A DNA stretch of 64,000 bases from Vibrio pomeroyi (lineage in GTDB: Bacteria; Pseudomonadota; Gammaproteobacteria; Enterobacterales; Vibrionaceae): positions 2,170,001-2,234,000 of the forward strand of contig NZ_AP025506.1 in the NCBI RefSeq assembly GCF_024347595.1. The letters are read 5' to 3'. Below, piece by piece: positions 32,501-43,617 of this stretch. Position 1 is the first letter of the stretch. Every line of letters starts with the position of its first letter. Made by a program: the position numbers and the translations under genes. The notes beneath the pieces were generated by a model. It was given only the letters and a program-made list of their open reading frames with translations, did not search any database and had not been told where the DNA came from.

Positions 32501-35500
32501 TCATCACTGCCTGCAGTAAAGGTAATCGCTTCAGTTGCGCTCACTGCACTTCCGCTTGGTGCAGAACCGTCACTCAGGTTGGTTTCAGACAAAGTAACGC
32601 TTGGCATTACATCAATGGTTGGGATATCACCATCAGTAATGGTCAGCGTCACTGTGGAAGTCAGTACGTCATTGTCTGAATCGCTTGAGGTCACCACAAT
32701 CGACTTCACGATGTCTTCGCTAACAGTGTGGTCCAAATTACGATTTGGCTCGAAGCGTATTTCACCTTGAAGAGTGATGAATAACTCACCTTCTGTGAAG
32801 CTAAACTGCTGCTCGCCAGAGTCATTTTGATCCAGTGTTCGCACTTGACCGTCATAAGTGAACTGAGTGATCGTCGCACCATCGGCACTCTGATTTGGCA
32901 TCACATCGATGGTATTGGTTGTGATTGTGCCGTCAGCAAGATTTGGCTCAGTGATATCTAACGTACCACCTTGCATGATTTGGACATCATCACCAATGGT
33001 TACGTTAAGTTGAGACACCAGTGAATCATCGCCATCACTATCAACGGCGTAAACCGGTAAGTCGAAACTCAAATCGTTGTTTGCGAGACCATCAACATGG
33101 TCTAACGCTTCAAGTAAGGTGAAGGTGTATTGGCCTAAATTGGTATCCGAGAAACTAATCGTGAATACGTTGGTTTCAACGTTCGAACCATCCGTAACAT
33201 AACCGATGTAGCCGCCCGGTGTGGTTGGGTCAGCTTTCAGCTCGACCGCTAATCCGTTTGATGTGAGAGTGCCGCCAACATTGAACTCAGTCGGTTCAAT
33301 GCGGAAGCTGGTCACATCATCACTTTGAGTGGTGTAAGTAATGGTTTGAGTTGAGCTAACCGCGCTGCCACTTGGCGCAGAGCCGTCACTCAGATTGGTT
33401 TCCGACAAGTTCACAGTTGGAACATTATCAATGGTCGGGATCTCACCATCGGTAATGGTCAGCGTGACGGTTGAGGTCAATACATCGTTATCAGAATCGC
33501 TAGACGTCACCACAATCGACTTCACGATATCTTCGCTCAACGTGTGGTCTAGATTACGATTGGGCTCAAAGCGCACTTCACCTTGAAGTGTGATAAACAA
33601 CTCACCTTCAGTAAAGCTAAACTGCTGCTCGCCATTATCATTTTGGTCAAGCGTTCGAAGCTGACCATCATAAGTGAATTGCGTCACCGTTGCGCCATCG
33701 GCACTTTGATTTGGCATCACATCGACAGTACCAGTTGTCACTGTGCCATCTGCAAGATTCGGTTCGATGATATCTAACGTACTATCTTGCATGATTTGAA
33801 CATCATCGCCGATAGTGACGTTTAGCGGAGACATCAGTGAATCATCGCCGTCGCTATCTACCGCGTAAACGGGTAAATCAAAACTGAGGTTGTTGTTGCC
33901 ACGGGCGTCTTGGTGATCCAAGGCTTCGAGAAGTGTGAATGTGTACTCACCCAATGTGGTGCTAGAGAAGCTCAGCGTAAATACCGTGGTTTCGACGTTT
34001 GTCGCACTGGTCGTAAAACCAATGTAATTACCCGAACCTTGTGGGTCTTCTCGTAACTCAACGGCTAAACCGTTCGATTTAAGATCATCGCTAGTATTAA
34101 ATTCCGTTGGTTCAATACGGAATTTCTCAACATCATCACTTTGATTGGTGAACGTAATAGTTTGAGTCGAGCTTACCGCACTGCCACTTGGCGCAGAGCC
34201 ATCACTCAGATTCGTTTCAGAAAGCGTAACACTTGGAATAACGTCAATCGTCGGGTTATCACCATCAGTGATCGTCAGCGTTACGGTTGAAGTCAAAGAG
34301 TCGTTATCGAAGTCACTTGAAGTGACCACAATCGACTTCACGATGTCTTCACTCACCGAGTGGTCTAAGTTTCGGTTCGGCTCAAAGCGCACCTCCCCTT
34401 CAAGGGTGATATAAAGCTCGCCTTCGGTGAAGCTGAATTGCTGCTCGCCTGAAATGCTTTGATCCAGTGTGTTTACGACACCGTCATAGGTAAACTGAGT
34501 GATCGTCGCGCCATCAGCACTTTGATTTGGCATCACATCAATGGTGTTGGTTGTGATGGTTCCGTCAGCCAGATTTGGCTCAGTGATATCTAATGTGCCA
34601 TCTTGCATGATTTGGACATCATCACCAATGGTCACATTCAGTTGAGACACCAAGGAATCGTCGCCATCCGTATCAACCGCATAAACAGGTAGATCGAAGC
34701 TCAGATCGTTATTATCTAAACCATCCGCATGGTCTAACGCTTCAAGCAGAGTAAAGGTGTATTCGCCTAGTGTGGCTGCCGAGAAACTAATGGTGAACAC
34801 TGGAACTTCAGCATTCGAGCCATCAGTGATAAAACCGATATAAGTGCCCGGATTAGCAGAGTCTTCTTTTATCTCAACCACAAAGCCATTAGACGTCAGA
34901 GCTCCACCTAAATTGAACTCAGTTGGTTCAATACGGAAACTCGCGACATCATCACTGCCTGCAGTAAAGGTAATCGTTTCAGTTGCGCTCACTGCACTTC
35001 CGCTTGGTGTAGAACCATCAGCAAGATCTGTTTCAGATAAAGTGACAGGTGGAATCAGATCTATAGTTGGGTTCTGACCATCGGTAATACTCAGCTCAAG
35101 TGTTGAGGTATCAGTATCTCCATCACCATCTTCAGCTAAAAATGAGAACTGTTTTACTATCGTTTCACTGCTTGAGTGGTCGATATCACGAGCGACTTCA
35201 AAACTAAAATCACCGTTTAATGAGATAGTGACGACACCCTCAGTAAAACTGAAAGTCTGGGGAGCATCGGGGAGCAGGCTTTGATCTAGTGAGTAATCAA
35301 CACCTTCATAGTTAAACGATTGAATTGTCGAGCCATCTGCGCCTTCGAAATTGAACAGGTTATACGAAACAATAGTATCACCCGCTAAAGTTGGCTCAGT
35401 GACTGACTCAACCTTATCAACAAGCTCAACAACATCATCTTTGACATTGACGAGAATCTCAGCGGCTTCTGGTGTACTCGAACCGCCAGATAGTGCAGAA

Positions 35501-37317
35501 CGGTCTCCATCCGCATCAACGGCATAAATAGGCAGAGCAAAGGTCAACAACGCGTCTTCAGCACCTTGGTGAGAAAGCTCTTCGTACAGAGTGAATTCAT
35601 AGTTCCCCAATGACGGACTATCAACTTTAACGTCAAAGACCGTAATTCGAGAACCATTGACTTCAACATAGCCTTCGTAAGTTCTTACACCGTTAGTTTC
35701 ATCAATAAGCTCAAGCAATACGGCTTCGCCATTAGACGTTAAAGAGCCACCAGTATTAAACTCCGCAGGTTCAAGCTCGTAATGATCGATGATGTCGCTT
35801 TCAAAAATATCGGCAGTGATGCTTCCGCTACCCGCTACGGGCGCGGTTCCCTCTTGAGAACCACCAACAATACCAGCTTCATCAACATCAATACTGTCAA
35901 CATTGGTCACAACCGGGCTATCGCCATCAGTAATCTCAATGTTAATGATATTGGTTACAACATCTTGGTCAAAGTCCGTAACCGTGATCGGCAGTGAAAA
36001 AGAGAGTGAGTCAGTGCCAATCTGTTCGATCGGATTAAACTGCTCAAATTTATAAGTGCCATCGGTATCAAGTGAGATAGTGAGAACCACCTCGCCACGA
36101 CCTTGGATTGCCAGAGTGATCGTCGTACCATCATCAGAGAGTCTTGCCAGCGTGTTCTGATTATCACTGAGTACGCCATCAAACTGCTCTAATGCACTTG
36201 CATCAAAGACTGCTGATTGAAGGTTGTCACTTCCGATATTGGAGAACGTGCCTTCGATTGCTGCACTGCTCGTTTCAACGTTACTGATATTCACACTTTC
36301 AGCAGACGGATCTACCCCGTCAAATACGGTAACTTGCGTGTTGATAGGTGTTGCTAATGGATTTCCAGCAGTGTCTTCGCCTTGAATATCGAAGGTAATA
36401 TCTATTTGATCGCCAGTATAGGAAACTTGGCCACCACCGACAGACGCTACATGATCAATCGGTTGAAAAATCGTTGTGATTAAAGAAAGCTCAATGTTAT
36501 TTCCAACACTGACGGCATTTATATCGATGCTTAAAACTGTATCGGTACCTTGAACACCAACGATAGAGTTGGTTGCTGCGTCGTAAGTGAAGGTGACAGG
36601 CTGGCCGCTTGAGGTTATGTCACTGTTTAGCTCACTGAGTAATGACGTGAGGGATAGAGTTTCTGGAGCAAAAGAATCTGGAGCGAGCGCTAAACTACCA
36701 GCAATGATGGTTTCTGTAGTCGTGATAGATTGAGGATAAGTATTATCAGATATCGAGCCTTCAGTAAGAGCTTCACTGATTGATTGGCCACCTGATGAGC
36801 GAGTGATCGACCTGAACTCTTCTCTGTCTTCATCAACGGTTTGTTGTTCTAGGCCTGCGGTCTCGAAAAATGTCGAGGGATGGGTTTCTGTGTAGTTATA
36901 GTCTATCGTCACAAAGCCAGCGTTTGCAGAACCTTGTCCGCCACCAGCCGCTGTAGCCTCTAAGATTTGAGTCGGATCGGCACCACCTAAAATGGCTTCT
37001 TGGATAGCAGCGAGGTCGTCTTCGGTAAAGGTTTCTGCGTCTGCTTGCTGTAAGTCAAAATTAACCTCACCAGCTATTGGGGCGTCTACCCAAGCTGCAT
37101 TTTCATCAACACAACCGACACAATTCTCTGCAACCGGAATCGAATCATTCTGAACGCCTAATACAAGTTCTGACTTGTTGGCCGTAATCACGATCTCATT
37201 TTCACGGATGGTATCGCCAACTGAAATTTTTCTTGCGCTACCGTCTGGCTTAACTACGACGACATCTCCACTAGCTGCTTCAACTACCGCAACCTGGCGC
37301 GAAACTTCGATATCCAT
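14518..37317 (-). CDS. Giant LapA-like RTX adhesin, type I secreted, with T1SS-143 repeats
   Basis: 7599 residues in one uninterrupted frame. From the N-terminus: a retention module (about 1-120: [29 protein letters not shown], then [16 protein letters not shown] with a TAAG site at residues 122-125, the kind LapG proteases cut); a Ser/Thr-rich linker; some 15 units of about 272 residues (about residues 745-4710) in which a part like [14 protein letters not shown]...[13 protein letters not shown] alternates with [20 protein letters not shown]...FEPNRNLDH; diverged Ig/cadherin-like domains, including three copies of 116 residues near 6820-7170; and a C-terminal RTX tract ([11 protein letters not shown] type) with the type I secretion signal. 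Such proteins are exported by a LapBCE-type channel, stay anchored by the retention module, and mediate attachment and biofilm growth. No secretion or LapD/LapG gene is in the window. I chose ATG 37317 (GGGGGA just upstream) over a GTG at 37341. Confidence 0.93.
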   Translation of the reverse strand: MDIEVSRQVAVVEAASGDVVVVKPDGSARKISVGDTIRENEIVITANKSELVLGVQNDSIPVAENCVGCVDENAAWVDAPIAGEVNFDLQQADAETFTEDDLAAIQEAILGGADPTQILEATAAGGGQGSANAGFVTIDYNYTETHPSTFFETAGLEQQTVDEDREEFRSITRSSGGQSISEALTEGSISDNTYPQSITTTETIIAGSLALAPDSFAPETLSLTSLLSELNSDITSSGQPVTFTYDAATNSIVGVQGTDTVLSIDINAVSVGNNIELSLITTIFQPIDHVASVGGGQVSYTGDQIDITFDIQGEDTAGNPLATPINTQVTVFDGVDPSAESVNISNVETSSAAIEGTFSNIGSDNLQSAVFDASALEQFDGVLSDNQNTLARLSDDGTTITLAIQGRGEVVLTISLDTDGTYKFEQFNPIEQIGTDSLSFSLPITVTDFDQDVVTNIINIEITDGDSPVVTNVDSIDVDEAGIVGGSQEGTAPVAGSGSITADIFESDIIDHYELEPAEFNTGGSLTSNGEAVLLELIDETNGVRTYEGYVEVNGSRITVFDVKVDSPSLGNYEFTLYEELSHQGAEDALLTFALPIYAVDADGDRSALSGGSSTPEAAEILVNVKDDVVELVDKVESVTEPTLAGDTIVSYNLFNFEGADGSTIQSFNYEGVDYSLDQSLLPDAPQTFSFTEGVVTISLNGDFSFEVARDIDHSSSETIVKQFSFLAEDGDGDTDTSTLELSITDGQNPTIDLIPPVTLSETDLADGSTPSGSAVSATETITFTAGSDDVASFRIEPTEFNLGGALTSNGFVVEIKEDSANPGTYIGFITDGSNAEVPVFTISFSAATLGEYTFTLLEALDHADGLDNNDLSFDLPVYAVDTDGDDSLVSQLNVTIGDDVQIMQDGTLDITEPNLADGTITTNTIDVMPNQSADGATITQFTYDGVVNTLDQSISGEQQFSFTEGELYITLEGEVRFEPNRNLDHSVSEDIVKSIVVTSSDFDNDSLTSTVTLTITDGDNPTIDVIPSVTLSETNLSDGSAPSGSAVSSTQTITFTNQSDDVEKFRIEPTEFNTSDDLKSNGLAVELREDPQGSGNYIGFTTSATNVETTVFTLSFSSTTLGEYTFTLLEALDHQDARGNNNLSFDLPVYAVDSDGDDSLMSPLNVTIGDDVQIMQDSTLDIIEPNLADGTVTTGTVDVMPNQSADGATVTQFTYDGQLRTLDQNDNGEQQFSFTEGELFITLQGEVRFEPNRNLDHTLSEDIVKSIVVTSSDSDNDVLTSTVTLTITDGEIPTIDNVPTVNLSETNLSDGSAPSGSAVSSTQTITYTTQSDDVTSFRIEPTEFNVGGTLTSNGLAVELKADPTTPGGYIGYVTDGSNVETNVFTISFSDTNLGQYTFTLLEALDHVDGLANNDLSFDLPVYAVDSDGDDSLVSQLNVTIGDDVQIMQGGTLDITEPNLADGTITTNTIDVMPNQSADGATITQFTYDGQVRTLDQNDSGEQQFSFTEGELFITLQGEIRFEPNRNLDHTVSEDIVKSIVVTSSDSDNDVLTSTVTLTITDGDIPTIDVMPSVTLSETNLSDGSAPSGSAVSATEAITFTAGSDDVASFRIEPTEFNVGGVLTSNGFAVEIKEDSANPGTYIGFITNGSNTEVPVFTIAFSTSTLGEYTFTLLEALDHVDGLDNNDLSFDLPVYAVDTDGDDSLVSQLNVTIGDDVQIMQDGTLDIIEPNLADGTVTTNTIDVMPNQSADGATITQFTYDGQLRTLDQNDTGEQQFSFTEGELYITLEGEVRFEPNRNLDHSVSEDIVKSIVVTSSDFDNDSLTSTVTLTITDGDNPTIDVIPSVTLSETNLSDGSAPSGSAVSSTQTITFTNQSDDVVRFRIEPTEFNTNDDLKSNGLAVELREDPQGSGNYIGFTTSATNVETTVFTISFSSTTLGEYTFTLLEALDHQDARGNNDLSFDLPVYAVDSDGDDSVMSSLSVTIGDDVQIMQDGTLDIVEPNLADGTVTTNTIDVMPNQSADGATITQFTYDGQLRTLDQNDNGEQQFSFTEGELFITLQGEVRFEPNRNLDHTLNEDIVKSIVVTSSDSDNDVLTSTVTLTITDGDIPTIDNVPTVSLSETNLSDGSAPSGSAVSSTQTITYTTQSDDVTSFRIEPTEFNVGGALTSNGLAVELKADPTTPGGYIGFVTDGSNVETNVFTISFSDTNLGQYTFTLLEALDHVDGLANNNLSFDLPVYAVDSDGDDSLVSQLNVAIGDDVQIMQDGTLDITEPNLADGTITTNTIDVMPNQSADGATITQFTYDGQVRTLDQTDTGEQQFSFTEGELFITLEGEVRFEPNRNLDHTSSEDIVKSIVVTSSDSDNDVLTSTVILTITDGDIPTIDSVPSVTLSETNLTDGSAPSGSAVSQTETITFTNQSDDVENFRIEPTEFNIGGALKSNGFAVEIKEDSANPGTYIGFITDGSNAEVPVFTITFSTSVLGEYTFTLLEALDHADGLDNNDLSFDLPVYAVDTDGDDSLVSQLNVTIGDDVQIMQDGTLDITEPNLADGTITTNTIDVMPNQSADGATITQFTYDGVVKTLDQSIVGEQQFSFSEGELFITLEGEVRFEPNRDLDHSVSEDIVKSIVVTSSDFDNDPVTSTITLTITDGDNPTIDAVPSVSLKEADLADGSLPSGSAVSQTQTITFTNQSDDVEKFRLEPNEFNTNNALKSDGLIIEIREEPTGSGNYIGFTTDISNVETTVFTLDFSSTTLGEYTFTLLEAIDHTPIQGNNDLTFNLPVYAVDSDGDDSVMSPLAVTITDDIQVMVNDSLTIKEPTVADLAAGTPTTPTVNVLDEEGADGTTITQFTYDGGAVLTLDQNDTGEQKFVVADGSLYITLQGDIRFEPSRNLDHTGGDIVKSIVVTSSDSDSDLVSSTVTLTITDGDIPTIDTVPSVTLSETNLSDGSAPNASAVSSTQTITFTNQSDDVTSFRIEPTEFNVGGTLTSNGLAVELKADPTTPGGYIGFVTTAPNVETNVFTISFSDTNLGQYTFTLLEALDHVDGLAKNDLTFDLPVYAVDSDGDDSLVSQLNVTIGDDVQVMQDQALNIIEPTVADLAAGTQTTATVDVMPNQSADGATVTQFTYDGQVRTLDQTDTGEQQFSFTEGELFITLQGEVRFEPNRNLDHMLSEDIVKSIVVTSSDLDNDVVTSTVTLTITDGDIPTIDAVPSVTLSETNLADGSTPSGSAVSQTETISFTNQSDDITSFRIEPTEFNVGGALKSNGFAVEVKEDSANPGTYIGFITNGSNAEVPVFTISFSTSSLGEYTFTLLEALDHADGLDNNDLSFDLPVYAVDSDGDDSLVSQLNVTIVDDVQIMQDGTLDITEPNLADGTITTNTIDVMPNQSADGATITEFSFGGIVKTLDQSIVGEQQFSFTEGELFITLQGQVRFEPNRDLDHSVSEDIVKSIVVTSSDFDNDPVTSTVTLTITDGDIPTIDAVPSVTLSETNLADGSAPSAGSVSSTQTITFTNQSDDVVRFRLEPTEFNTNDALKSNGLAVELREDPQGSGQYVGFTTSSSNVETTVFTLDFNSGTLGEYTFTLIEALDHQDARGNNDLSFNLPVYAVDSDGDDSLVSQLGVTVGDDVQLMQDGTITSREPASSVETSNTFDVMPSQSADGAKVTSFVFDGNTAESLDLNVNGEQEFVFTEGSVFITTEGEIRFEPVRNQNHAGGDITKSIEVTSVDLDGDIVTSTVTLKIVDGDLPTIDLVPGITLSEVDLTDGSAPTGNPVTMTQTITYTVGSDDVSHFRIDPTQFNTSGTLKSNGLDVEIKEQPANSGNYIGFVKDGSNVETNVFTISFSTSNLGQYTFTLLEALDHVDGLQNNILSFDVPVLAVDSDGDDSAMSPMTVAITDDVQGVQDGTLSITEPSLADLASGTPPTTPIIDVMPTQSADGAKVTQFAYDGGTAVTLDPNIATEQVFTVTDGLLYITIEGEVRFEPSRDLDHSSGDIVRTIVVTTSDFDNDTDTADVTLTIKDGIDPVIDVVPDVNLSEVNLADGSTPTGSPVSSTHTITYTEGSDDFSHFRIATSEFNPGDLLKSSGLVVQLKEDPSSAGDYIGYTDDGMGNVTDVFTISFDSVNKAQFTFTLIEALDHLDGVLYNDLTFRLPIYAVDTDDSESTKRDVVVTIEDDLQQMQDGFLTITEPNTGTPTTATVDVMPIPSADGATITQFTYDGGSAITLNQSISGEQEFVFTEGSLFVTLDGDVRFEPNRNLDHSAGDIVKSIVFTSSDFDNDIFSSKVTLTIVDGDGPTIDVVPGVALSESLLADGSTPSVNPVSMTQTITSLASSDDIAEIVVEVGLFNTNGVLKSDGLELSLREDPANSGDYIAFTTDGSGVEKVIFTLDFDDMNPSQYTFTLLERLDHVDGLGNNDLSFDLSVYAEDTDGDISASKPLTVTITDDVQLMQSGALNITEPTTGTPTTTVFDVMPAQSADGATITKFTYGSQPEESLVQTDTGEQEFMFAEGSLFINLEGDVRFEPKRNLDHSGGDIVKTITVTSEDKDGDIVTSTVTLTIADGAPPVIDTVPTVALEEANLVDGSSPGLPVSQTETITFTAGSDDVSYFRIDTTQFNTSGDLKADGLVVQLKEDPLNSDNYIGYVESGGVQTDIFTITFSNVVLGEYTFTLWEELDHLPVQGNNDQVFTLPVIAVDKDNTDSAMKPLTVTITDDVPTITDTTVASTFVVDEDDLGTLAQATGSFVTTEGADQVEVYELRNISTLEATLSSGSEGIKITEITGAANTTTYQGATDPSGKPIFTLVLTDDGAYTFTLLGPLNHATTPSNLDALTIPFDVVAVDGDGDDSNQYVLPIEVLDDVPVMTAPTGETVVDEDDLNGIGSDRSEDAIINGLFTVDEGADGVVKYELVDEDLVLAGLTSDGEGLEWLTVSEVGTTFTYVAQTVTSNEAVFEIIFDTSDNSYQFELFKPLKHPDGGDENNIELGFSVVAEDFDQDQSNAIDLTITVTDDVPLVTTQSITRLEGQNYNGSKVDMFANATDVGADGAALTRIEGITSNGADIVFRTGNNGPYSSGLDLSSGSQVVRVYEQTNGGADTRQLGRLRIDSNGEVEFRANGYLDHDGLDTIDFSINVIATDGDLDTSETPLDISITDRDSTRIALKVTTFEDAGRDSTIPYATGDEPTFENVQDNQIDLPDAPAQVALQVSLYDQDNAESIGQLTIKSPNGGDSHQGTFYYLDGTSSQYIELVPEPNGSIIFGPPQLEQSFAPNPNEPRQTIATIDNLFFVPDQHASSDETGGRVRYELEIEKNGSTDHTVNSNFRIEIEAVADIATWDDSNSTYQYQVNEDEDDVTLQLNAVSQDNSQTETITYELEAVQGDGKFELLDQNGTVLTPVNGVYIIASADINSTVVNPIDNFSGQIEFKATAITEETLNPYDDSANGGVDKTTARSVEQNIIIDVTADADPGSFSVNRIRINEDNIDDPDYIGPLANKDAFTLDEVITMTGSVDTDGSEELFVRISNITEGAVLYFLGTTTVVPTVSGTNYQEIAYADLANVEVVPTKHSNVDFTFDVTGVVKDTANLSTGAQVDEEILGTKTVNVEVKGVADIPYGGTNGTAWTAIPDTDPNPASGVQTTIQESQNGDSFAELDFTVLSGERRPDTGTTPLADDGSESITVILSGIPDGVILEDGDGTVIDLNFVGYETGPGGSPDLSKPIYEANITEAGKTSGIRIRPVDSSTENIHIQGQVIVTENDGHTLTFDQEVRILVEPRIDTSATYNTVTNGDEDTAINIDWHPEGTDYIDDDEHFTSIIISDIPTDVESVVVNGDVTWVYDAAAGTLTITPKSGQTAEEFTQIALNNNFIQITPEQDSSTDFTLNTVVMIEERDHEYVDAGNPGQGIVTATINGTIDVQVRPVVEPEDANNKLIVDDVAGTGALATVVADANTGVLKFTTNSDNTSVTDEFVIRYQETDASSAIEEVDQLVIQLTNVDDSALSDDVLNQLLVIGAAYEGNGRWVVTNEDLFSISAPNGLAFPPLSGTSGVFNDIKMTIYSTVIDRGDGAETESSAAVQREGEVNLSFPEVLVGGNEVAADITMTPDSVVDAVEDTQLDLGTALNSLITFSGEDASTDQVTIIIDDSVTIPPGITFPISLGGGSDVDFVNGKYVFETTVDQGVPTDFSGLLLNLPADYSGDFRLPLTIVTKDVLSGDEKTLVTEVVIKVAPDVEGNPDIDVTVVGSLDDSLIPVDTDGQAGQDPVGYEDTYIQLDFSTTIADQVSGVEGGDEKFTSITLTLDDTSVGAFYDGTGTSLGTTVTFNEAQISAGALDNVLFRPALNYPTGNDINQVQVNVSGTITDTATYNDASSPVGSATDTDTFSTSVNFEVVPVVDDVQITGPGSDPDVIEITGSEDQEISLSGTSPISIGLTDLDGSESFVSIKFTDVPDGFQFRVDNNSDFTVKNNGGGVWSVQLPPSVSTSFDLSEISVLPPKDFSGTFEFGVEVFTQESLLGVPTNAGTLPSFEVHVLPVGDDVDTNPTDSVTGNEGQNIDIEINATILDKELSATGSGTYSENAPETLRVEVAGVPQDASIFYPDGTTLASYDPVTQLWTLDVSAQSLDKIVFNSGEHNSDTGNALGITGPLQVTVRSVDTDADNTEYLGTPTIFDVDLVIDPINDQPTFVNVTNIETPEDISIAIDNFSIYDVDANFDNPDAPYTLTLEIDQTLPGAQGVFEFTSSPDVTFVLQPDGSLVVTGKEADINTALTNGAVTFKPDPDQNYLNQSGLVTINATLDDGGNNGLIDAGDPNTAQTNQTTFTIKVTEVNDAPVATDVDLGSIAEDGQIVIVEGDLIAASSDLENHNLTVTGVTITQGQGQLTRFENAGGADDAGITGPFWIFTAANDFNGDVKLNYDIIDDGTTNGVDDFLTDNAEISLVVTEVNDAPVATDVDLGSIAEDGQIVIVEGDLIAASSDPENHNLTVTGVTLTQGQGQLTRFENAGGADNAAITGAFWIFVADNDFNGDVKFNYSITDDGTTNGVDDFLTDSAEISLEVTEVNDQPVATDIDLGNILEEGQLIIKEGDLIAATSDPENDTITVTNLVLDEGQGQLQRFENAGGVDDATITGPYWVFTAADEYNGNVKFTYTVEDDGTTNGANDFLTDTAEITAIVDGVNDTPVVNGDSVTTLVYEDVGQLLSGINVSDPDYVDTFSDDLMTVTLTVNYGTLNVSLPAVTTVVVNGNNTGSVILVGTLSDLNALIDTPTSTNGVFLDASLSPTNSIGLEVVAKDSGNPSGIAIETAPVVYNIAVTPVANAPTLSIDSATNYVRNITASQSVSASGIPLVGIIAALTDITEELTLHISDVPAGAQITSTAGSVTDLGGGVWVATADAIDSLQAVGLSQTPGNYTLKVEAVSEETDNNDTATSASIDLNLNIVSNAVDINLASETDDVQLLAGANATDLTGGAGNDRLEGGAGDDTLVGGDGNDTLIGGGGSDILTGGDGMDSFVWLNIEDGVEDTITDFDLSEGDSIDLREVLPELKNSSPDMTALLQQIDAKVEGDDIELTINPDGIGTTEQVIVVEDLAPQLTLSGTMPSDILDALVQQNVITHG
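14839..14980 (-). repeat. RTX nonapeptide repeats of the adhesin
   Basis: Encodes about five Ca2+-binding glycine-rich nonapeptides ([45 protein letters not shown]). About 100 residues with [20 protein letters not shown] follow to the C-terminus, which is the usual type I secretion end. Confidence 0.9.
15826..16872 (-). repeat. Three tandem 116-residue cadherin-like repeats in the adhesin
   Basis: The codons for VND at each unit boundary lie at 15826, 16174, 16522 and 16870, an exact 348-nt period. Each unit reads [17 protein letters not shown]..., [25 protein letters not shown]. The two units nearest the N-terminus are nearly identical; the third ([17 protein letters not shown]) has diverged. 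Confidence 0.9.
23185..35085 (-). repeat. Array of about 15 T1SS-143-type units of about 816 nt in the adhesin
   Basis: Unit starts, read as D-G-x-x-P-x-I-D, recur every 808-830 nt. Each unit holds two alternating halves, SDDV...EPTEFN and VQIMQDG...EPNLADG. Units two to twelve of the protein follow a three-type cycle that repeats every 2448 nt; the last four units toward the C-terminus are more diverged. TIGR03660 (T1SS-143 repeat domain) is the family I believe this matches. Confidence 0.92.
36943..36954 (-). other. Probable LapG cleavage motif TAAG in adhesin retention module
   Basis: The codons for Thr-Ala-Ala-Gly lie here, inside [10 protein letters not shown] at residues 122-125. In LapA-type adhesins the periplasmic protease LapG cuts between the two alanines when c-di-GMP falls, which frees the adhesin from the cell. 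Confidence 0.75.
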
Positions 37318-37980
37318 ATATCCCCCGTTGTCACAAAACACTATTTTCGAGCGCTGTGAAAATTATTTGTAATAGCAATTTCAGGTTTCATTTGAATGCA
37401 GACTTAACTCTCATCAACGGCAATCCATTGTCACGTCCAACTGGCCTGAAAAGAGAAAAGTATTTCACCTGTTTTTTTATAGTTTACTTACTCTTAAGCC
37501 TAGTCTTCCCCATAAAAAATGCCATGTCTGTGCTAAGGGACGTCTTTTCACAAATCGAGGTATTCTTGTTGGGGTTTGAAAAACTTAGTTAAAAGTTAGT
37601 ATGGTGCTGATTTATATGCAAATAAATTCACAATGTAATTGCACCTCATTATTTATAAATATATACAGCAATAAAGTTGATAAATCATTAGCAAACATGG
37701 GGCATTAATTGAGGCAAACTATGCGTTTATAGCAAAGCAGAAGTAATTCCCATTTATGAGACACTAATCAGAGGAAAGTTGGTGAAATTCGAATCAAAAT
37801 CAATTAAATAAGTTGCACAAAGCGTATCTGTCGGAATTTTAACCAACTGATAAACAACTGCTAACCACTTCAAATTGGTCACAGGTTCTTTTCAGGAAGT
37901 GATAAACAAAAAAGCCCACCAAGTTAAACCTGGTGGGCTTTTGAATCAGTATGCAGCGTTATGCTGTTAGCTGTAAAAGA
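37318..37980. other. 663-nt upstream region of the adhesin gene; no gene
   Basis: AT-rich DNA between the adhesin start and the speB stop. It must hold the adhesin promoter (read on the minus strand) and contains the speB terminator at its right end. A 78-codon plus-strand frame at 37356-37592 lacks a ribosome site and looks random. I could not identify a specific operator. Confidence 0.55.
37907..37942 (-). terminator. Rho-independent terminator after speB
   Basis: On the minus strand AAAAGCCCACCA and TGGTGGGCTTTT form a 12-bp stem followed by TTTTGTTT. It ends the speA-speB transcript. Confidence 0.87.
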
Positions 37981-38910
37981 TTATGATTTAGCGAGGCGAT
38001 TCGCCGTCCAAACATAAAGCAGTTCAAGCGCAATCGTCGCGCCAGCCAATGCGGTAATCTCACTTTGGTCGTACGCTGGAGAAACTTCTACAACGTCCAT
38101 ACCAACCATGTTGATACCTTGCAGGCCACGGATGATTTTAAGAACTTTATCTGAATTCAAACCACCACACACTGGCGTACCAGTACCCGGCGCAAAAGCA
38201 GGATCCAGACAGTCGATATCAAACGTCAGATACACTGGTTTATCACCAACAATACCTTTCACTTGAGCAATGATCTCGTCCACGCTCATATCATTCGCTT
38301 CCATCGCATTAATGACATTAAAGCCGTGACCTTCTTGCTTATACTCAGTACGAATACCAATTTGCACTGAATGCTCAGGCGAGATTAAACCTTCATTAGG
38401 CGCATGGTAGAACATGGTACCGTGATCGTAGCGGCTACCTTGGTTGTACGTGTCAGTATGAGCATCGAAGTGAATCAACGCCATCTCACCGTACTTCTTT
38501 CCATACGCTCGTAGTAAAGGCAGTGTAATGAAGTGATCACCACCTAAACCTAGCAATGTTTTACCGCTATTTAAAATCGCATCAGCAGCCGCTTCTAAGC
38601 GCTGAGTTAGGTCTTCTGCATCACCACAATCAAACACAAGGTCGCCAGCATCAATCACCGAGGTATGTTCAAATACATTGAAGTCCCACGGGAACTTCTT
38701 GCCTTCCCACGCCAAGTTTACCGATGCACGGCGAATCGCATCAGGTCCCATGCGAGCGCCCGGACGACCAGACGTCGCCATATCCAGCGGCGCACCCAAC
38801 ACAACCACATCAGCGTCGTTGTCGATTGGGTTTTGAACTAATGGACGACGCATAAACGTCATCGCATTTGAGTACAGCGAGTAATCTGGTTTCGTAAATA
38901 GATCGTTCAT
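37981..38910 (-). CDS. speB: Agmatinase
   Basis: 309-residue ureohydrolase that splits agmatine into putrescine and urea. The two Mn ions are bound by motifs that are all visible: [18 protein letters not shown] and [17 protein letters not shown]. The start overlaps the speA stop by one base (TAATG), so the two are coupled and form a complete arginine-to-putrescine route. Arginase-fold relatives exist, such as guanidinobutyrase and formimidoylglutamase (hutG in this window), but linkage to speA decides for SpeB. Confidence 0.93.
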   Translation of the reverse strand: MNDLFTKPDYSLYSNAMTFMRRPLVQNPIDNDADVVVLGAPLDMATSGRPGARMGPDAIRRASVNLAWEGKKFPWDFNVFEHTSVIDAGDLVFDCGDAEDLTQRLEAAADAILNSGKTLLGLGGDHFITLPLLRAYGKKYGEMALIHFDAHTDTYNQGSRYDHGTMFYHAPNEGLISPEHSVQIGIRTEYKQEGHGFNVINAMEANDMSVDEIIAQVKGIVGDKPVYLTFDIDCLDPAFAPGTGTPVCGGLNSDKVLKIIRGLQGINMVGMDVVEVSPAYDQSEITALAGATIALELLYVWTANRLAKS

Positions 38911-40832
38911 TAAAAATCCTCAAGATAGGTGTAACCCATCAAGCCTTGCTCTAACTCTTCAAGTACACTCTGCTGCTCTTGCGCTGGTACTTTAGCCGTT
39001 ACCAATTCTTTGTAGTTCTGACGAATTAGGTCCATATCGATATGAACGTAACGCATCATGTCTTCTACTGTGTCGCCTTCGTTGATGTAGTCGATGTTTG
39101 CTTCGCCGCTCTCATCAACATTCACCACAACACTGTGCGTATCACCAAATAGGTTATGCATATCACCCAAGATCTCTTGGTATGCACCTACCAGGAAGAA
39201 GCCCATGAGATATGGTTCATCTGGGTTCCATGCCGGCACTGGCAACGTAGTTTCAATGCCTTGACCATCAACATACTGGTCAATCGTACCGTCGGAGTCA
39301 CAAGTGATGTCCAACACCACAGCACGACGCTCATCCGCATTGTCTAAACCGCTCAGTGGCAATACAGGGAACACCTGATCAATACCCCAAGCATCTGGCA
39401 ACGATTGGAACAAAGAGAAGTTCACGAAGAACTTATCGGCCAAACGCTCACTCAACTCATCCAAAATAGGACGATGGTAACGGTTCTTAGTACTCATGCG
39501 AGTGCTAAGCTCGTAGTTAATACGCAAAGACATTTGCTCTGCCCAAGCGCGATGCTGAAGATTGAGCATGCCTGTCGCAAATTGGTTGTGCGCTTCTGCA
39601 ATATCGCTCTGAGTGTCGTTGTAGATCTCAATCAACGCACGGTCATCATTACCAGCATCGAGCTCTAAGAAGTTCTTCCACATGTTGTTTAGCAACATTG
39701 GAGCGTCTGCTTCTGGTGCTGTCATATCTTCCGGCGAGTAGCTTTCAGTACCAATCACATTGGTGATCAACACAGCATGGTGAGCAGTCAACGAGCGACC
39801 AGATTCTGAAATAATCACAGGTTGTGGCTGATTGTAGAGCTTACAAATATCCCCTACTGTCATCACGATGTTACGAGCGTACTCAAGCAAGCCGTAGTTC
39901 ATTGAGTTTGAAGATTGGCTACGTGTGCCGTCGTAATCGACCGCCAAACCGCCACCAACATCTAAGAACTTCAGTTGAGCGCCAATATCACGCAGTTCAC
40001 AGTAGAAGCGAGCCGCTTCACTCACACCATTTCGCACATCACGAATATTCGCCATTTGCGAACCTAGGTGGAAGTGCACGAGCTCAAGAACATCCAGCTG
40101 GTCTTCAGCTTTTAATCGCTCAATAACGGTAAGCACTTGTGATGCAGACAAGCCAAACTTCGACTTCTCACCACCACTTGCTTGCCATTTACCCGCGCCT
40201 TGAGAAGCGAGACGGATACGTAAACCCAAACGAGGTTTTACACCCAGTGCTTTCGCTTCAGAAAGAACAAGATCAAGCTCGGACAGTTTCTCTAGAACGA
40301 TAAAGACTTTGTGCCCTAGCTTCTCACCAATCAGCGCAAGACGGATGTATTCTCTGTCTTTGTAACCGTTACACACGATCACAGAGCTCGCTTTTTGAGC
40401 CAGCGCCAATACTGCTAATAGCTCAGGTTTGCTGCCCGCCTCTAGGCCTAACTGCTTTTGCTCTAATTGAGCTTGGCTCGCTAAGATCTCATCAACCACT
40501 TCTTTTTGCTGGTTAACTTTAATCGGATAAACAAGTAGGTAACGATTGTCGTACTGATATTCGTCGATCGCTTGGTTAAATGCGTTACAGATATTGTGCA
40601 CACGTTGATGCACTATTTGAGGAAAACGCACAAGAGCAGGTAAACCAATATTTCTTTGCTCTAACTGTTTTACGATCTTACTGAGGGGAACTTGATGATC
40701 CGTTTCGCTCGGTGAAACATACACCTCACCGTTGTCATCAATTCCATAAAAACCTTGGCTCCAGTGCTTTACATTATACTCAGCACGGATGCGTTCCAAA
40801 TTAACCGAATTTTCCAATTCTAGAGACCTCAC
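38910..40832 (-). CDS. speA: Biosynthetic arginine decarboxylase
   Basis: PLP-dependent fold III decarboxylase, 640 residues, making agmatine from arginine. The cofactor Lys is in [29 protein letters not shown] is the barrel motif near residue 270, and DITCDSDG (near 510) carries the active-site Cys-Asp region. The C-terminus GYTYLEDF is typical of Vibrio SpeA. There is no ATG near the beginning. I chose GTG 40832, because it gives an N-terminus (MRSLELE...[12 protein letters not shown]) that lines up with the Vibrio parahaemolyticus protein as I recall it; a TTG at 40817 has a better-placed GAGG (40827-40830). It is transcribed with speB. Confidence 0.92.
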   Translation of the reverse strand: MRSLELENSVNLERIRAEYNVKHWSQGFYGIDDNGEVYVSPSETDHQVPLSKIVKQLEQRNIGLPALVRFPQIVHQRVHNICNAFNQAIDEYQYDNRYLLVYPIKVNQQKEVVDEILASQAQLEQKQLGLEAGSKPELLAVLALAQKASSVIVCNGYKDREYIRLALIGEKLGHKVFIVLEKLSELDLVLSEAKALGVKPRLGLRIRLASQGAGKWQASGGEKSKFGLSASQVLTVIERLKAEDQLDVLELVHFHLGSQMANIRDVRNGVSEAARFYCELRDIGAQLKFLDVGGGLAVDYDGTRSQSSNSMNYGLLEYARNIVMTVGDICKLYNQPQPVIISESGRSLTAHHAVLITNVIGTESYSPEDMTAPEADAPMLLNNMWKNFLELDAGNDDRALIEIYNDTQSDIAEAHNQFATGMLNLQHRAWAEQMSLRINYELSTRMSTKNRYHRPILDELSERLADKFFVNFSLFQSLPDAWGIDQVFPVLPLSGLDNADERRAVVLDITCDSDGTIDQYVDGQGIETTLPVPAWNPDEPYLMGFFLVGAYQEILGDMHNLFGDTHSVVVNVDESGEANIDYINEGDTVEDMMRYVHIDMDLIRQNYKELVTAKVPAQEQQSVLEELEQGLMGYTYLEDF

Positions 40833-41241
40833 ACTATAGGGCCATCGACAGAAGATACCTCTTTGGAATAGCGAGGTATAACCCAACAAAAAACGCTCGA
40901 AAACGATTTGTTGGCTGCATTAACCGATATTATTAAGAGTGAGTCCAACCATTGATATTTGTGGTTACGATTACGTTTTTTTATCGACAGATCGACTTAA
41001 AGTGACAGGTAAGGAATTACAAGGTTTTAGGCTAAAAATCAGGCGGAAGCGCATTAAATTTAAAGCACTTTCTAACAAAAAATCAGGTGAATAAAATAGC
41101 AATCACACCTAAAATTCAAAGTTAATTTGGTGATGTTAAGTCAGGGGTGTGACAAATATCGGCACTTCATTATCACAACTCTCGCTATCACCAAGATTGT
41201 CAGTATCCTGTTCTTCCATACCTATTGATGAGTGTTAAATC
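40833..41241. other. Divergent gap between speA and a methyltransferase gene
   Basis: 409 nt of AT-rich DNA that must hold the speA promoter (minus) and the methyltransferase promoter (plus). I saw no gene, terminator or convincing operator in it. Confidence 0.5.
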
Positions 41242-41946
41242 ATGTCCGAAATGTACACCACCTACGCAAAGCAATACGACTCTGCTGCTCGCGATAATAT
41301 TTACAACGCCCTATTAGAACGCCCATCAACCATAGCCTTACTAGACGATGTTAAAGGGCTCGATATTGTCGACCTTGGTTGCGGCTCAGGTATTTACGCA
41401 CAATGGTTTATTGACCAAGGTGCCAACAAAGTTACGTGCACCGATCTGTCTCAAGATATGGTCGACTTAGTGAACGGAAAACAAATCCCCAACGTGACCG
41501 CATACGCGCAAGATGCTGCACTTGGCTTGCCCAAAGAAGCCGACAACAGTGCCGATGTCATCGTGTGCCCATTAGTACTGCATTACATTGAAGACCTAAA
41601 ACCTATCTTTGATGACATTTATCGCGTTCTAAAACCGGCCGGTTACATCGTGTTTTCCACTCACCACCCTTTTGCAGACTTTGAATGCACAATTTCAGGT
41701 AACTACTTTGAGCGCGAATTCATTCAAGAAGAATGGAACACGGTCGGCACACCAGTTCAGGTGAGCTTTTACCGCCGTTCATTAACCGAACTTTGCCAAG
41801 CGGTGAGCCAATCTGGCTTGCTGATTTCACAAATCACTGAAGGCACAATCGACGAGAAAGCCAAAGCCATCTCAGAAGAAACGTACGAGCGCCTATCGAA
41901 AAACGTTAACTTCATCTTTATGCGTTGCGAGAAAGTGTCTGCATAA
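41242..41946 (+). CDS. Class I SAM-dependent methyltransferase
   Basis: 234 residues, Rossmann-type methyltransferase. Motif I VDLGCGSGIYAQWF is at about 46-59 and the acidic residue ending strand 2 is in KVTCTDLSQDMVD. NSADVIVCPLVLHYIEDL marks motif IV, and VLKPAGYIVFSTHHP the strand-5 region that follows it. It is most like the UbiE/Methyltransf_11 group that acts on small molecules. The acceptor is unknown. The gene stands alone: speA is divergent and a strong hairpin follows its stop. Confidence 0.82.
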   Translation: MSEMYTTYAKQYDSAARDNIYNALLERPSTIALLDDVKGLDIVDLGCGSGIYAQWFIDQGANKVTCTDLSQDMVDLVNGKQIPNVTAYAQDAALGLPKEADNSADVIVCPLVLHYIEDLKPIFDDIYRVLKPAGYIVFSTHHPFADFECTISGNYFEREFIQEEWNTVGTPVQVSFYRRSLTELCQAVSQSGLLISQITEGTIDEKAKAISEETYERLSKNVNFIFMRCEKVSA

Positions 41947-41962
41947 TCCTGATGCGAATCAC

Positions 41963-41991
41963 GTGTGCCTTTGATTCCGTCAAAGGCACAC
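41963..41991 (+). terminator. Strong hairpin after the methyltransferase gene
   Basis: GTGTGCCTTTGA and TCAAAGGCACAC form a perfect 12-bp stem with a 5-nt loop, 17 nt after the stop. No T-run follows, so it may act by protecting mRNA or as a weak terminator. Confidence 0.5.
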
Positions 41992-42139
41992 CTTCGCCTC
42001 TCCATACTTCTACTATTTCCTCTCCAATATCAATCTTTTCGTTGCTGTTCCCACTCAACCAAACCGCCAGTTCATTGCACGAAAAATAAACTTTTCTTGT
42101 CTATATCTTGTATTCGACCATAACTTCTTGTAATTTTAA

Positions 42140-42159
42140 CTGACCAACCAATCGGTCAG
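42140..42159. promoter_or_regulatory. Probable TetR-family operator before the aldehyde dehydrogenase gene
   Basis: CTGACC and GGTCAG flank an 8-nt core (AACCAATC), a form common among TetR-family operators. It lies 22 nt before the start of the operon that encodes a TetR-family protein, so autorepression is likely. Confidence 0.65.
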
Positions 42160-42180
42160 CTTTAGAATTTAGGGGATACT

Positions 42181-43617
42181 ATGAGCCATAATCTAGACCT
42201 TGAACCAAACACGTCGAGCACCAACGACATGGATCAAATATTCAACCGACAACAAGATCACTACCGCAACAACGTTAACCCAACGCTTGAGCAGAGAAGA
42301 AAAGACCTGTCTGTATTGAAAGCGTTGTTAATGCGCCACCAAGGGCAATTGATTGAAGCGGTATCTGAAGATTATGGCCACCGAGCAAAGCACGATAGCT
42401 TAATTGCTGATATCACCCCTTCTTTACACCAAATCAATTATAGTGATAAGAACCTTAAGAAGTGGTTGAAGCCTTCACGCCGTAAAGCTGGTTTGATGCT
42501 AACCCCAGCGAAGATAACCGTTCACTACCAGCCAGTGGGTGTTGTCGGCATTATTGTGCCTTGGAACTTCCCGGTGATGCTCGCTTTAGGGCCTCTCATC
42601 ACAGCGTTGGCGGCAGGTAATACCGCAATGCTCAAGATGTCTGAGTTTACTCCTGCGACCAACCGTGTTTTAAAAGCAATGTTGGCCGAAGGCTTCAGTG
42701 AAGATCAAGTGGCGATCATCGAAGGTGAAGCCGATGTTTCCGTTAAGTTCAGTCAGCTAGCGTTTGACCATATCCTGTTCACAGGCTCAACCGCTGTTGG
42801 TAAGCACGTAATGAAAGCCGCAGCCGCGAACTTAACGCCTGTGACACTTGAACTTGGCGGAAAGTCTCCAACCATTATTGCCCCAGATTTCGATGTCGCT
42901 GACGCGGTTGAACGTATCCTATTCGCCAAGAGCTTAAATGCAGGTCAAATCTGTGTTGCACCTGATTACATCTTGCTACCCCGAGAAAAAGTCGATGCAT
43001 TTATCACGGCTTATAAGCGCTATTTCAAGAAGCTCTATAAAGCGGGAATTGAGAGCAAAGACTTAACCTCAGTGGTTAACATGCGTCAGTACAATCGCTT
43101 GCAAGGTGTTGTTGAAGACGCGAAGTCAAAAGGTGCTGTAGTACACACCGTCACCGAGCAGGCACAAGACGACGTGAACCACAGAATGACGCCGCACCTT
43201 CTCACCGAAGTGAATGATGACATGGTCGCGATGCAAGAAGAGTTGTTTGGTCCTGTTCTGCCTATCGTGCCTTATGATTCTATTGAAGAAGCGATCAGCT
43301 ACATCACAACAAGAGAGCGCCCACTTGCGCTGTACCTAATGAGTCACGACAAACAGACCCAAGAGCTGTTCTTATCGGAGACACACTCAGGAGGCGTTTG
43401 TATTAACGACTCTCTGGTGCATGTGGCAGCGGAAGACGCGCCATTTGGTGGTATTGGCCCTTCAGGCATGGGACACTACCACGGCATTGAAGGCTTCAAG
43501 ACCTTTAGCCATGCAAAAACCGTGTTGACTCGAGGCAAGATCAACTTCACTAAGTTGATGCACCCTCCATATAACAACCCAATCAAGAAAATGATGTTCA
43601 AAGTACTGAATCGATGA
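42181..43617 (+). CDS. NAD(P)-dependent aldehyde dehydrogenase, coniferyl-aldehyde-dehydrogenase-like
   Basis: 478 residues. Oxidises an aldehyde to the acid. Landmarks are VGIIVPWNFPVML (cofactor binding) near residue 121, FTGSTAVGKHVM, the catalytic Glu in LELGGKSP (near 223), and the catalytic Cys in NAGQICVAPDY (near 259). The overall length and the N-terminal DQIFNRQQDHYRNN stretch resemble the coniferyl aldehyde dehydrogenase group rather than the longer betaine aldehyde type. It is followed, with a 4-nt overlap, by a TetR regulator, and a TetR-like operator precedes it. The natural substrate is unknown; a role in clearing reactive aldehydes under repressor control is a reasonable guess. 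Confidence 0.87.
   Translation: MSHNLDLEPNTSSTNDMDQIFNRQQDHYRNNVNPTLEQRRKDLSVLKALLMRHQGQLIEAVSEDYGHRAKHDSLIADITPSLHQINYSDKNLKKWLKPSRRKAGLMLTPAKITVHYQPVGVVGIIVPWNFPVMLALGPLITALAAGNTAMLKMSEFTPATNRVLKAMLAEGFSEDQVAIIEGEADVSVKFSQLAFDHILFTGSTAVGKHVMKAAAANLTPVTLELGGKSPTIIAPDFDVADAVERILFAKSLNAGQICVAPDYILLPREKVDAFITAYKRYFKKLYKAGIESKDLTSVVNMRQYNRLQGVVEDAKSKGAVVHTVTEQAQDDVNHRMTPHLLTEVNDDMVAMQEELFGPVLPIVPYDSIEEAISYITTRERPLALYLMSHDKQTQELFLSETHSGGVCINDSLVHVAAEDAPFGGIGPSGMGHYHGIEGFKTFSHAKTVLTRGKINFTKLMHPPYNNPIKKMMFKVLNR

Noticed and set aside
14518..37317. Adhesin gene as several genes joined by sequencing error
   Set aside because: The frame is continuous, has one N-terminal retention module and one C-terminal secretion end, and all repeat spacings are multiples of three.
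37356..37592. 78-codon plus-strand frame upstream of the adhesin
   Set aside because: No ribosome site; it overlaps the adhesin's own control region and looks random.
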